DNA of 64,000 nt, from assembly GCA_049325475.1 (NCBI GenBank), contig JBMOLN010000004.1, positions 124,001 to 188,000 on the forward strand. The letters run 5' to 3'. The translations under genes and the position numbers were made by a program. The DNA is from MWCR01 sp049325475 (lineage in GTDB: Bacteria; Patescibacteriota; Patescibacteriia; 2-12-FULL-60-25). Positions 32,898 to 40,712 of this stretch are shown here, piece by piece. Numbering within the stretch: position 1 is the first letter of the stretch; each line of letters begins with the position of its first letter. Below the pieces are notes generated by a model. The model had not been told where the DNA came from. It ran no database searches and was given only the letters and a program-made list of their open reading frames with translations.

Positions 32898-33689
32898 ATG
32901 ATTGTATTTGGCGCAATCGTGCCCCATTCGCCGCTATTGATCCCAACAATAGGCAAAGAACATCAGGCAAAATTACAAAAAACCATTGATGCCTGTAAAC
33001 AAATTGAACAGGCTTTGTATCTAACAAAGCCGGAAACGCTGGTGATAATCGCGCCTCATGGGCCGCGCTATCCGGATGCGTTTTCAGCCAATATGGCCGG
33101 AAGTTATACCGGATCATTAAAATCATTCGGCGACTTTTCAACAACAGTATCAGCCAAAAGCGATTACATGCTGATTGACAGGGCGCACAGGAAGATGCGC
33201 GAAGAAGAAATTCCTTTTACGCTGACCTCCAGCGAAGAGCTTGATTATAGTTTTACAATACCGATTTTACTGCTGACCCAACATCTGGAAAACTGGAAGT
33301 TATTCCCCATTTCGCCTTCAATGATGGATGGCAAAGCGCATTATGAGTTCGGCAGGCAGATTAAGAGAGTATTGCATATGGAAAAAAGAAGAGTGGCCGT
33401 GATTGCCAGTGCAGATCTGTCCCATAAATTGACCGCTGAATCTCCGGGCGGGGCATCAACCGAAGGTCCTCAATTTGATGCGGCAGTTCAGCAAGGAGTG
33501 GCGGTTAAGGATCCTACTCCGTTATGCACCTTGCCCAATGAAGTTATAGAAAATTCCGGACAATGCGGATTCAGGCCGATTTGCACTTTGCTGGGCATGC
33601 TGGATAATATGAATGTGACGCCAAAAATTTTGAGCTATGAGGCGCCGTTTGGCGTTGGTTATATTACAGCGCAATACGATATCGCATAG
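32898..33689 (+). CDS. LigB-type class III dioxygenase-like / AmmeMemoRadiSam B-like protein
   Basis: 263 residues, 2 nt after the preceding stop. AIVPHSPLLIP with the metal-ligand histidine, VIIAPHGP and ASADLSHK are the LigB/MEMO-family hallmarks. In this family members are extradiol dioxygenases or the AmmeMemoRadiSam system subunit B. In genomes of this kind the latter is more usual, but no AMMECR1 or radical-SAM partner is in the window. Enzyme activity is not assured. Confidence 0.72.
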   Translation: MIVFGAIVPHSPLLIPTIGKEHQAKLQKTIDACKQIEQALYLTKPETLVIIAPHGPRYPDAFSANMAGSYTGSLKSFGDFSTTVSAKSDYMLIDRAHRKMREEEIPFTLTSSEELDYSFTIPILLLTQHLENWKLFPISPSMMDGKAHYEFGRQIKRVLHMEKRRVAVIASADLSHKLTAESPGGASTEGPQFDAAVQQGVAVKDPTPLCTLPNEVIENSGQCGFRPICTLLGMLDNMNVTPKILSYEAPFGVGYITAQYDIA

Positions 33690-33796
33690 GAAATAGCAAA
33701 TTGCAAATAACAAATAGCAAGAGTACACTTAGCTTATTCTTGATATTCGCCATTTGATATTTATCATTAATCAGTCCCGGTCGTTAGTATTTAAAT

Positions 33797-35548
33797 ATGT
33801 TTATCTCTGTTATCCCTGCATTAAAGATGCCTTTTGGGCATTGTTTTTTTGATTATGAACTGAACGAAGGATCGGTCCATGTTGGTGATTTGATATTGGT
33901 GCCTTTTCGGCAAAAAATGATAGCCGCGCTGGTGGCTAAAAAATCAACAGATAGCGAATACGCTTCCAGAACGATCAGTATCAGCAATCCTAAAAAAATT
34001 TTTAAATTCCCGGAAGTTATTGTTGAGTATTGCGTTGAAGCTGCCAAAGAATCTTTTGTTTCACCGCCGACAATGTTAAATGCTTGGTTGAGGACCATGC
34101 CCAAGAGACTGAGCGATTTCGAACCTCACTTGATGCACAAAGACACACACCGTCCTAAAGAATCGGAAAGGATAACAGACAAGTACTTGGTCAATCGTTA
34201 TACTGATAGAGATGGGATTATCGATCTTGTCGCCAAAGAACAGGCCAATGGACGGGTTTTGGTGATAACGCCTTGGCAAAGAAGAGTTGATTTTTTGGCA
34301 AAAAGACTTGGCGTGGATGGCTTGCATGCGCACACCGCCATGAAGACAGCCTGGCTGGCTTGGACAGGTTTTTTAAACAGCTCTCATGGAGTTTTAATCA
34401 CGACGAGACTCGGCGCCTGGCTCGCCGGCACGGCAGACATAGTAATTGTTGATGAGCCGGAAAATGATGATTTTAAGCAAGATGAATTGACGCCTCGTTA
34501 TGATGCGCGGCGCTTAGTATCATTAGCCGCAGAGCTAAGACCGGAATTGCGGATCCATAATCTAAGCACAACGCCCGTTTTGAGTGATTATGCCAAGATC
34601 AAGGCTCCCTCGGGTTTGGAAATCAATACTGATGCAACATTTATAGCTTATGCAAAGCAGATCAGATCTGAAATTGAACACATCACTCAACCGGCTTTGG
34701 ATTTGATTGCTGAAGCTTTCGAACAAAAACGACCAATACGGATTTTGCATCCGGTTTATGGGATCCGCGGACGGATCCGGTGCGGTGACTGCAACTGGCT
34801 CATGACCTGCCCAAATTGCAAAACCGGCATGAATAATATGAGCACTTTTGCTTTATGCAGACGGTGCAATACTTCACAGCCCCTGCCCACCGAATGCCCG
34901 ACGTGCCGCGGAGCCGACTTGAATAAATCCGTTATTGGCTGCCCGGCTCTGCAATCATTATTTAATAAAAAACTTCCCGGCGCGGATTTGGCAGTTTTGG
35001 ATTTACACGAATGGCAGAATCAAGCTTTACGGCCGCAATCATTAATTGTGATAACAAATTTGATGCGCATTGGCGGTTATTCAGAGGATATCCGCCGTAA
35101 AGAAAGAATGATAATTGCATTCAGGCGAATAGCAGCACAAGCGTGCGTCGCAAAATGCAGTATCGCAGTGCAAGGAGATGAGGCGCTCTTGGCAGAAGCA
35201 AAACAATGGCTGACAACCGACGGCCTGATCAGAGCCTGGAAAAATGAATATGACGAAAGAAGAATCTTTGAGTATCCCCCGGCAGTCATTGCTGCAAAGC
35301 TGATAGTGCCGGGAGATATCACAAAATCCAGTGATACAACCGATAATCTGCAAAAAACCTGCCAGCGAACCGGTTGGAAATTAAGGGGTCCCTTTACTGT
35401 TGAATACAGACCCATGACGCGCGAACAGAGATATATTTATCATCTAATTCCCCCATTGGACAGGCAAAAACACGATATTATCAATGATTTATCGCAATTG
35501 ACCGCATATGGTATCATAGATCTTGACCCGATCGCATTTTTCTGCTAA
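33797..35548 (+). CDS. priA: Degenerate primosomal protein N' (PriA-like)
   Basis: 583 residues, shorter than the usual 700-730. The zinc-binding cysteine set of PriA is intact (RCGDCNWLMTCPNCK, then CRRCN and CPTCRG), and VDEPENDDFKQDELTPRYDARRL aligns with the helicase motif II region VDEEHDxxYKQ...PRYxAR. The Walker A loop GVTGSGKTEVY is not visible and DEEH has become DEPE, so ATP-driven unwinding is doubtful. The protein may retain only a structural role in replication restart. Family assignment is firm, activity is not. Confidence 0.8.
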   Translation: MFISVIPALKMPFGHCFFDYELNEGSVHVGDLILVPFRQKMIAALVAKKSTDSEYASRTISISNPKKIFKFPEVIVEYCVEAAKESFVSPPTMLNAWLRTMPKRLSDFEPHLMHKDTHRPKESERITDKYLVNRYTDRDGIIDLVAKEQANGRVLVITPWQRRVDFLAKRLGVDGLHAHTAMKTAWLAWTGFLNSSHGVLITTRLGAWLAGTADIVIVDEPENDDFKQDELTPRYDARRLVSLAAELRPELRIHNLSTTPVLSDYAKIKAPSGLEINTDATFIAYAKQIRSEIEHITQPALDLIAEAFEQKRPIRILHPVYGIRGRIRCGDCNWLMTCPNCKTGMNNMSTFALCRRCNTSQPLPTECPTCRGADLNKSVIGCPALQSLFNKKLPGADLAVLDLHEWQNQALRPQSLIVITNLMRIGGYSEDIRRKERMIIAFRRIAAQACVAKCSIAVQGDEALLAEAKQWLTTDGLIRAWKNEYDERRIFEYPPAVIAAKLIVPGDITKSSDTTDNLQKTCQRTGWKLRGPFTVEYRPMTREQRYIYHLIPPLDRQKHDIINDLSQLTAYGIIDLDPIAFFC

Positions 35549-35566
35549 TATAAGCCATTAATCCTT

Positions 35567-36049
35567 ATGCAAGACACCTACTCTGTTTTGACTTACAAAG
35601 AACCGTCCGTTCGCGATCGGTCTATTGAGGTGTCTGCAGAAGAGATTACGACCAAGGAGTTTCAAGATTATTTAGATAAATTAACCCGAACCATGCATGT
35701 TGAGGATGGAATCGGAATTGCTTCGCCGCAGGTGGGTATTAATAAAAGAATTTTTATTGCCCATATTAAACATCGGGACACGGCTTTTATTAATCCGGTT
35801 ATAACCAAGAAATCCGAAAAACTGGTTGAAACCGAAGAAGGCTGTTTAAGCGTGCCCGGAGTGTTTGGATTGGTACAAAGAGCAAAAAAAGTGACTATTG
35901 AAGCCTTAGACAGACACGGCCGCAGAATGGAACTGGAATTAAAGAATGCTGATGCGGTTGTGGTCCAACACGAGTTGGATCATTTGGATGGGGTCTTGTT
36001 TGTCGATAAAATGACAGAGGTAACCAGGGGAAATTGGCAAACACTATAA
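35567..36049 (+). CDS. def: Peptide deformylase
   Basis: 160 residues. All three active-site motifs are present: GIGIASPQVG (GxGxAAPQ), EGCLSVPG with C93, and QHELDHLDG with H135, E136 and H139 binding the metal. It removes formyl groups from new proteins, pairing functionally with fmt 600 bp downstream. Start 18 nt after the priA stop, likely the same operon. Confidence 0.96.
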   Translation: MQDTYSVLTYKEPSVRDRSIEVSAEEITTKEFQDYLDKLTRTMHVEDGIGIASPQVGINKRIFIAHIKHRDTAFINPVITKKSEKLVETEEGCLSVPGVFGLVQRAKKVTIEALDRHGRRMELELKNADAVVVQHELDHLDGVLFVDKMTEVTRGNWQTL

Positions 36050-36061
36050 AGGACAACAGAC

Positions 36062-36160
36062 TCGCGGAACTCGCAACGTATAACGTGAAACGTTGAACGT
36101 GTAACGTTGAACGTAGAACGTGAATCGTCACGATACACGATACACGATACACGATGCTAG
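36062..36160. repeat. Syllabic AACGT(A/G)xAACGTG and ACGATAC repeats
   Basis: About seven variants of GTTGAACGT/GTAACGT followed by three exact copies of ACACGATAC. The left end matches the reverse complement of the Q elements (CTCGCAACGTATAACG). Confidence 0.75.
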
Positions 36161-36181
36161 AGCAGCACCAGACATAAGCAG

Positions 36182-36209
36182 ATCCTGGATGATACCCGGG
36201 TTTTTTTAT
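36182..36209 (+). terminator. Weak terminator-like hairpin after def
   Basis: CCTGG/CCCGG with one mismatch, then a run of seven T. Inverted repeats at 36215-36300 follow (ACCCTCTC/GAGAGGGT and CTCTCCGCA/TGCGGAGAG). Confidence 0.45.
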
Positions 36210-36302
36210 TCGCTATCAACCCTCTCTTGCTCGCGGCCCCTGTACTAGACGGTTCAGGGCGGGAGAGGGTCTCTCCGCATTAAGTGCGGAGAGGGGTGAG
36301 GG

Positions 36303-36335
36303 AATTAAAAGAGCCCCCGCAAATCGTCGGGGGCT
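36303..36335 (-). terminator. Intrinsic terminator of candidate ncRNA 2
   Basis: AGCCCCCG (36312-36319) pairs with CGGGGGCT (36328-36335). On the minus strand TTTTAATT follows. Confidence 0.8.
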
Positions 36336-36505
36336 AGTCGAGAGAGCAGTGGTCGCTGAATGCGTCCATTCAGCATATAGAGACAAAGCAGGCGTCTCTA
36401 TCCACCTAAACCTGCCCCTGCTTGGCAGCCCACGGCAAAACGCTCTAGAAGCGTATGCGTAGGTGACGCTTACGTACCTGCTCTTGGCGCACGCAGCCAC
36501 CATTA
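36307..36505 (-). ncRNA. Candidate structured ncRNA 2, about 200 nt, family unknown
   Basis: Bounded by a promoter and a strong terminator on the minus strand. Visible helices: AGAGCAG near the 5' end pairing with CUGCUCU near the 3' end, closing a multibranch; GCUGAAUG-GACG-CAUUCAGC (8 bp, tetraloop); AUAGAGAC/GUCUCUAU (8 bp); CUGCC/GGCAG; AAGCGU/ACGCUU. No 6S, SRP, tmRNA or RNase P motif was recognised. A 95-codon frame here looks like a by-product. It lies between def and fmt, antisense to their direction. Confidence 0.65.
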
Positions 36506-36511
36506 GCTAAA

Positions 36512-36540
36512 TAAATAGCATACATTGTTTAAGGCGTCAA
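36512..36540 (-). promoter_or_regulatory. Extended -10 promoter for ncRNA 2
   Basis: TTGACG (36540-36535), 17-bp spacer ending TGC, TATTTA (36517-36512). The transcript would start near 36505. Confidence 0.7.
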
Positions 36541-36655
36541 TACCCCAATCTTCGTTGACATTTAGCTCTAAAATAAGGTATTTTATGTGTATCTTAATAA
36601 ACTGTGACTTGTAAAAAAGCCTTGTGATTTGAAGTATGTTTTACGACATAAGTAT

Positions 36656-37663
36656 ATGCCCTACTCTGTAATTTTCTTCGGAACCTCTGATTTCTCCACA
36701 CCTTCTCTACAGGCATTAATTAATGATGCTAGGTTTAGCGTAAAAACCGTTGTAACAAAGCCTGATATGAAAGTCGGACGTCATCAAGAAGAAATCGAGC
36801 CGCCCGTAAAAAAAATGTCTAAAAAACATGCCATTCCGGTCTTGCAATTTGATAAGATTAAAACCGAGGAAACATACAATTTGCTTAAGGACGCGGGACG
36901 TGGGGTGGTCGTTCCCGCGCAGGTCGCGACCGGCGTGGTTAGCGAAACGACACCCCGTGGGACAAGTGACGATGATAAAATCGACGTTTACGTTGTTGTC
37001 AGCTATGGCAAGATAATCCCGCAAAGGATTTTGGAATTACCAAAATACGGGGTCATAAACGTCCACGGTTCACTGCTTCCCAAACATCGGGGAGCTTCGT
37101 GCGTGCAATCCGCTATCGCAAGCGGAGATAAAGAGACAGGAGTGACCATAATGCTCATGGATGCGGAGATGGACCATGGACCGATCTTGGCGCAGAAGAC
37201 CACGCCTATTAGGGAGGATGATACCGGCGGTATTCTGCATGACCGCTTAGCGGACATTGGGGCCGTACTTTTGCCTGATGTTTTAATGGACTTTATTGAA
37301 CACAAAATTGAACCAATGGAACAAAAACACGATTCTGCAACATATTGCAAGATTCTCAAACGCGAGGACGGTGAAATTGACTGGTCTAAGTCTGCTGCAG
37401 AGATAGAACGTTTGGTCAGAGCTTATAATCCGTGGCCGGGAACTTTTGTGATGCTAAACGGTAAGAGGATTAAGATCCACAAATCATCGTCAAACGTCGA
37501 ACGTCTAATGTCGAACGAAGCGAGTACTTGGTTTAGCGAGGATGATAGGTTATTTGTGACTTGCGGCGACAAACAGGCTTTAGAAATTTTAGAACTTCAA
37601 CCTGAAGGCAAACGCAGGATGAGCGCAAAAGAATTTCTTGCAGGGCATCAATTAGATACTTGA
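36656..37663 (+). CDS. fmt: Methionyl-tRNA formyltransferase with in-frame repeat insertions
   Basis: 335 residues from the ATG at 36656; the upstream ATG at 36629 adds nine unrelated residues. Fmt signatures: VIFFGTSDFSTPSL, VVVSYGKIIPQ, HGSLLPKHRGASCVQSAI with the catalytic H and the SLLP loop, and the C-terminal RVRAYNPWPGT-like stretch. Between LLKDA and the VYVVVSYG strand an extra 28-30 residues are encoded by a repeat (36889-36981) with long inverted arms. A second short insert SNVERLMSNEAS (37488-37525) is syllabic. Both are in frame, so the enzyme may still work. It formylates initiator Met-tRNA. Confidence 0.92.
   Translation: MPYSVIFFGTSDFSTPSLQALINDARFSVKTVVTKPDMKVGRHQEEIEPPVKKMSKKHAIPVLQFDKIKTEETYNLLKDAGRGVVVPAQVATGVVSETTPRGTSDDDKIDVYVVVSYGKIIPQRILELPKYGVINVHGSLLPKHRGASCVQSAIASGDKETGVTIMLMDAEMDHGPILAQKTTPIREDDTGGILHDRLADIGAVLLPDVLMDFIEHKIEPMEQKHDSATYCKILKREDGEIDWSKSAAEIERLVRAYNPWPGTFVMLNGKRIKIHKSSSNVERLMSNEASTWFSEDDRLFVTCGDKQALEILELQPEGKRRMSAKEFLAGHQLDT
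36889..36981 (+). repeat. In-frame palindromic/syllabic insertion in fmt
   Basis: It starts with GACGCGGGACGTGGG, identical to the reverse complement of 600-614. GGGGTG(G)TCGTT pairs with AACGACACCCC, and CGCGGGA with TCCCGCG. Confidence 0.75.
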
Positions 37664-37667
37664 CTCT

Positions 37668-37700
37668 AGACCCTAGACGCTAGACTCGAGACTCGAGAAG
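37668..37700. repeat. Syllabic CTAGACGCTAGACTCGAGA repeat
   Basis: It includes the stop codon and last codons of ogt (37680). Same theme at 55623-55740, 57140-57180 and 60405-60435. Confidence 0.65.
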
Positions 37701-38108
37701 CAGTAATCGCTTTTTAAGACGGACTCCCCAGCGGTAATCGCCGAAAGTTCCATTGGATCGAATGATGCGGTGGCAAGGAATTATGATGGCAATAGGATTT
37801 GCTCCGATTGCATTTGCAACAGCGCGGACTGCGTTTGGCTGCCCTATTTTATTGGCAATTTGCTGATATGTGGCGGTTTGCCCATAGGCGACGTCGAGCA
37901 ATGCACGCCAAACATTTTTCTGAAATTCCGTACCTCGTAAATCGAGTTTTATATCAAAAATCCGACGACTGCCGTTTAAATATTCCACTATTTGCGATAT
38001 CACGATATTTGTTGGCTTTAGATCGTTTACTGCGTTTTTATTAAAAGACAGAGATACCAATCCCATGTCCGATTCTTCAATCTGAAGACACTTAATTAAC
38101 TCAGTCAT
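37680..38108 (-). CDS. ogt: Methylated-DNA-protein cysteine methyltransferase
   Basis: 142 residues. The RAVANAIGANPI helix and P111-C112-H113-R114 with C112 as the methyl acceptor identify the O6-alkylguanine repair protein. GTEFQKNVWRALLDVAYGQTATYQQIA is the usual winged-helix start. The last residues (LLESRV) and the stop are read from the syllabic repeat, so the C-terminus seems repeat-derived. Confidence 0.94.
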   Translation of the reverse strand: MTELIKCLQIEESDMGLVSLSFNKNAVNDLKPTNIVISQIVEYLNGSRRIFDIKLDLRGTEFQKNVWRALLDVAYGQTATYQQIANKIGQPNAVRAVANAIGANPIAIIIPCHRIIRSNGTFGDYRWGVRLKKRLLLLESRV

Positions 38109-38143
38109 TACAATAGCTCTTGTAAGTTGTCAGTTTGCAGTTG

Positions 38144-40639
38144 TCAGTTTTCATCACGATCAATGGCCAGAGCCCCTTCCGCCAGCAACAGCACACTGAA
38201 TCCCAATGGATGATCAAAGTAGGGTGTAAAAATATGGACGACAGCGATTGCAATTATGGACGATATCAGAGCCGTTTTAATCCACCAATCATATTGGGAT
38301 TTCCAGGTGCGGTAAATAATGGACGTCAGTAAAATCAGCATAACCAATGGCCCGAAGATTCCAAATTTTACCCAAAGCGAAAGCCAACCCCATTCAAAAG
38401 CATAAGTTGTGTATACACCATTCGGATGATCTTTAAGAATGCGCGGATCCTGACTTTTGTATGTAATGGTACTGCCAAATCCGCTGCCGATGATCGGGTT
38501 CTCCCCTATTTTATCCCACATGGCAGGTAACAAGTTCCAACGGCTCGAACCGGCCGCGTCTGTTACAGTGCCTCGATCTTTAAGCATGGAGGCTAAAGAA
38601 ATCTCGCCGGGCGCCGGCCAAGGGAAATACATAACACCGGCCAACAGACAAAAAGCCAAAATTGTTCCGAAGATGCTTTTTATGCAGGCGATGAGCCGCA
38701 GTTTTTTATAATGAAAAATTGATAATACGAAGACCAGAAAGAATCCTGCCAGCGACCCAACCCAATAGCTGCGCGACAAGCTGATAACAATCATGGCAAC
38801 GGAAAGAATCCAGATCAGCCAGTATGAATACCGTGGCAACATGCATTTAAGTCTTTGAATCGCATTTTGCATCTTGAGTCTTGATTCTTGCATCTTGAAT
38901 CTAACGTCTTGAGTCTTGAGTCCAGCGTCTTGAGTCTCGATCCAATACGCAAAAGTAAATATTCCCGCCACGATAGAGAAGATAGCCGATTGAAAGAAAA
39001 TCCTAAATAGATTGCCGCCTGCAGGCGTGATTTCTCCAACGCGCGTATCTCGAATCCAGGTATATAAAGGATCTGCAATGGCGATGATTCCGTGAGAAAA
39101 AATGTAAAACAAAAACAAAGCTTTAGCGGGGAGCCAAACGGCAGAGGCTATAAATGCACAGCGAATGGATTGCGCGAGCTCGTCTTTATGGCGGTGAGCT
39201 ATGTCCAGAACCGGAATAAAATACAATAAAAAGAACCAGGCGTTAGCGTCTTGAAATAAATACGTCTGATTCTGATACCAGCCGTTAAACAGGCCGGAAA
39301 CAATCATAACTCCAACTAAGATCCAAACCTGCACAACCATGAGTTCATTCAGCTTCCAGAAGCGCCAAATCCGCGATTTTAAGGCGTTTATACCCCAACC
39401 CAGACCAAAACCAGCCATAAGCGCCATGCGCAGCGATATGCCGGTTTCAGGGCCATTTGCCGATATTGAGAGCAGATAGCCAAACCCGCCAATCCAAAGC
39501 TCGGCTGCGATAATAGCTAGCGCTTTGGCGGGTTTTGAATATGCCAAATAAAAAACAAAAACCGCGGCGATTATAGTTGCCATTTGCCGCCAGAGCGGAG
39601 CTTGCAGTGTTATGTATGAAACGACCTCCAGGACAGTAATTGCAATAAGCCACCAATAGACTTCCGAGAATTTTTTTTTACATGCCATCCGGTCAGCAGT
39701 TTTGTTTTTAAAAATGTTTTTAAGCTGTTCCGCGAGCGGCTTTGAAGTTCCAAGCTTGGATCCTACGGCTTTTGCAAGCGGTTTTTTGAACAAAGAAACC
39801 ATTGCCGCCAATCCCAATGAAATCGGGTGAAAAAGCAATACCATCAGCCAGGCCAATCTCCCATGCCACTTGAGCATGTATTTTAACAAACTGTCATTAA
39901 AATATCTTTGCTTCTTTAAAGTGAACGCTTTGCCAAAGGATTGTCCTTCGTGATGCATGATGGAGACTGAAGGTTCGTACCAAATCAGCCAGCCGTTATT
40001 TTTGGCGGTTTTGCAGGCATCAACCTCCTCAAACCAGATAAAATAGCGCTGATCCAGTCCGTGCATCTGATCCCAGCAAGCGGCGCGCACCAAAAAACAC
40101 GCCCCCATCACCTGATCAACCGATTGCGCCTTATCGGGATTGACATCTTTGCCAAAATATTTTTGTAAAAAATCGATATCGGGCAAGAAATGATGGAGTT
40201 TCAATAAAATAAACAGCTGGTCTTTGAGCGATGGAAAGCGCCGCACGCTCTGCTGATATGCTCCATCAGGGTTAAGCAGCTTCGGCCCCATGATACCGGC
40301 CAATGGATTAAGATCCATTTTGCGCACCAATTCACACAAGGATCCGGGCGGGCAGCTCGTATCCGGATTTAAAAGCAAAACATATCGTGCCTTGTGCTGA
40401 ACAGCACCTTGATTACACGCCTTGGCAAAGCCCATGTTTTCATCATTGGCCAGAATATCTATCCTTTGCTCATGAGCAAAAACCCTCTCCACCATTTTTA
40501 CCGTATCATCCGCTGAAGCATTGTCTACCACAACACATTCCCAATCCAATCCCTCGCACGCTGCCGGCAGCGACTTCAAACACCTCTCGAGTTCTTCTCG
40601 GACATTCCAGCTTACTACGACAATATGGAGGTCTTTCAT
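38144..40639 (-). CDS. Fusion: family 2 glycosyltransferase and O-antigen ligase/polymerase-like membrane protein
   Basis: 831 residues. Residues 1-270 are a GT2 domain (VVVSWNVREELERCLKSL, VVVDNASADDT, LLLNPDTS with the D-x-D-like site, WFEEVDACKTAK as in rhamnosyltransferases). A linker leads to about 10-11 membrane helices with the Wzy_C/ligase features SRSYWVGSLAGFFLV and NPIIGSGFGSTI. The extracytoplasmic loop at nt 38848-38942 contains a run of (K/E)xQD/MQ peptides read from a CTTGAGTCTTG repeat. The fusion would couple making a sugar linkage with polymer ligation; this is inferred. Confidence 0.8.
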   Translation of the reverse strand: MKDLHIVVVSWNVREELERCLKSLPAACEGLDWECVVVDNASADDTVKMVERVFAHEQRIDILANDENMGFAKACNQGAVQHKARYVLLLNPDTSCPPGSLCELVRKMDLNPLAGIMGPKLLNPDGAYQQSVRRFPSLKDQLFILLKLHHFLPDIDFLQKYFGKDVNPDKAQSVDQVMGACFLVRAACWDQMHGLDQRYFIWFEEVDACKTAKNNGWLIWYEPSVSIMHHEGQSFGKAFTLKKQRYFNDSLLKYMLKWHGRLAWLMVLLFHPISLGLAAMVSLFKKPLAKAVGSKLGTSKPLAEQLKNIFKNKTADRMACKKKFSEVYWWLIAITVLEVVSYITLQAPLWRQMATIIAAVFVFYLAYSKPAKALAIIAAELWIGGFGYLLSISANGPETGISLRMALMAGFGLGWGINALKSRIWRFWKLNELMVVQVWILVGVMIVSGLFNGWYQNQTYLFQDANAWFFLLYFIPVLDIAHRHKDELAQSIRCAFIASAVWLPAKALFLFYIFSHGIIAIADPLYTWIRDTRVGEITPAGGNLFRIFFQSAIFSIVAGIFTFAYWIETQDAGLKTQDVRFKMQESRLKMQNAIQRLKCMLPRYSYWLIWILSVAMIVISLSRSYWVGSLAGFFLVFVLSIFHYKKLRLIACIKSIFGTILAFCLLAGVMYFPWPAPGEISLASMLKDRGTVTDAAGSSRWNLLPAMWDKIGENPIIGSGFGSTITYKSQDPRILKDHPNGVYTTYAFEWGWLSLWVKFGIFGPLVMLILLTSIIYRTWKSQYDWWIKTALISSIIAIAVVHIFTPYFDHPLGFSVLLLAEGALAIDRDEN
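38848..38942 (-). repeat. In-frame syllabic repeat in the GT2-ligase gene
   Basis: Seven or more variants of (T)CTTGAGTCTTG/CATCTTG, read in frame as QDAGLKTQD and MQESRLKMQ. Confidence 0.75.
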
Positions 40640-40640
40640 A

Positions 40641-40712
40641 CATATTAGCTGATAGCTGTTAGCTGTTAGCCAGCTATCAGTTATCAGCTATTGGCTATTA
40701 GCTTTAAGTTTA
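40641..40712. repeat. Syllabic TAGCTGTTAGC repeat
   Basis: Consecutive TTAGCTGATAGC, TGTTAGC and inverted GCTATCAG units. The last codons of the GT4-GT2 gene (ANSQ, stop) lie in it. Confidence 0.75.

Noticed and set aside
36216..36503. 95-codon frame on the minus strand
   Set aside because: It coincides with candidate ncRNA 2, including the terminator; composition is not protein-like.
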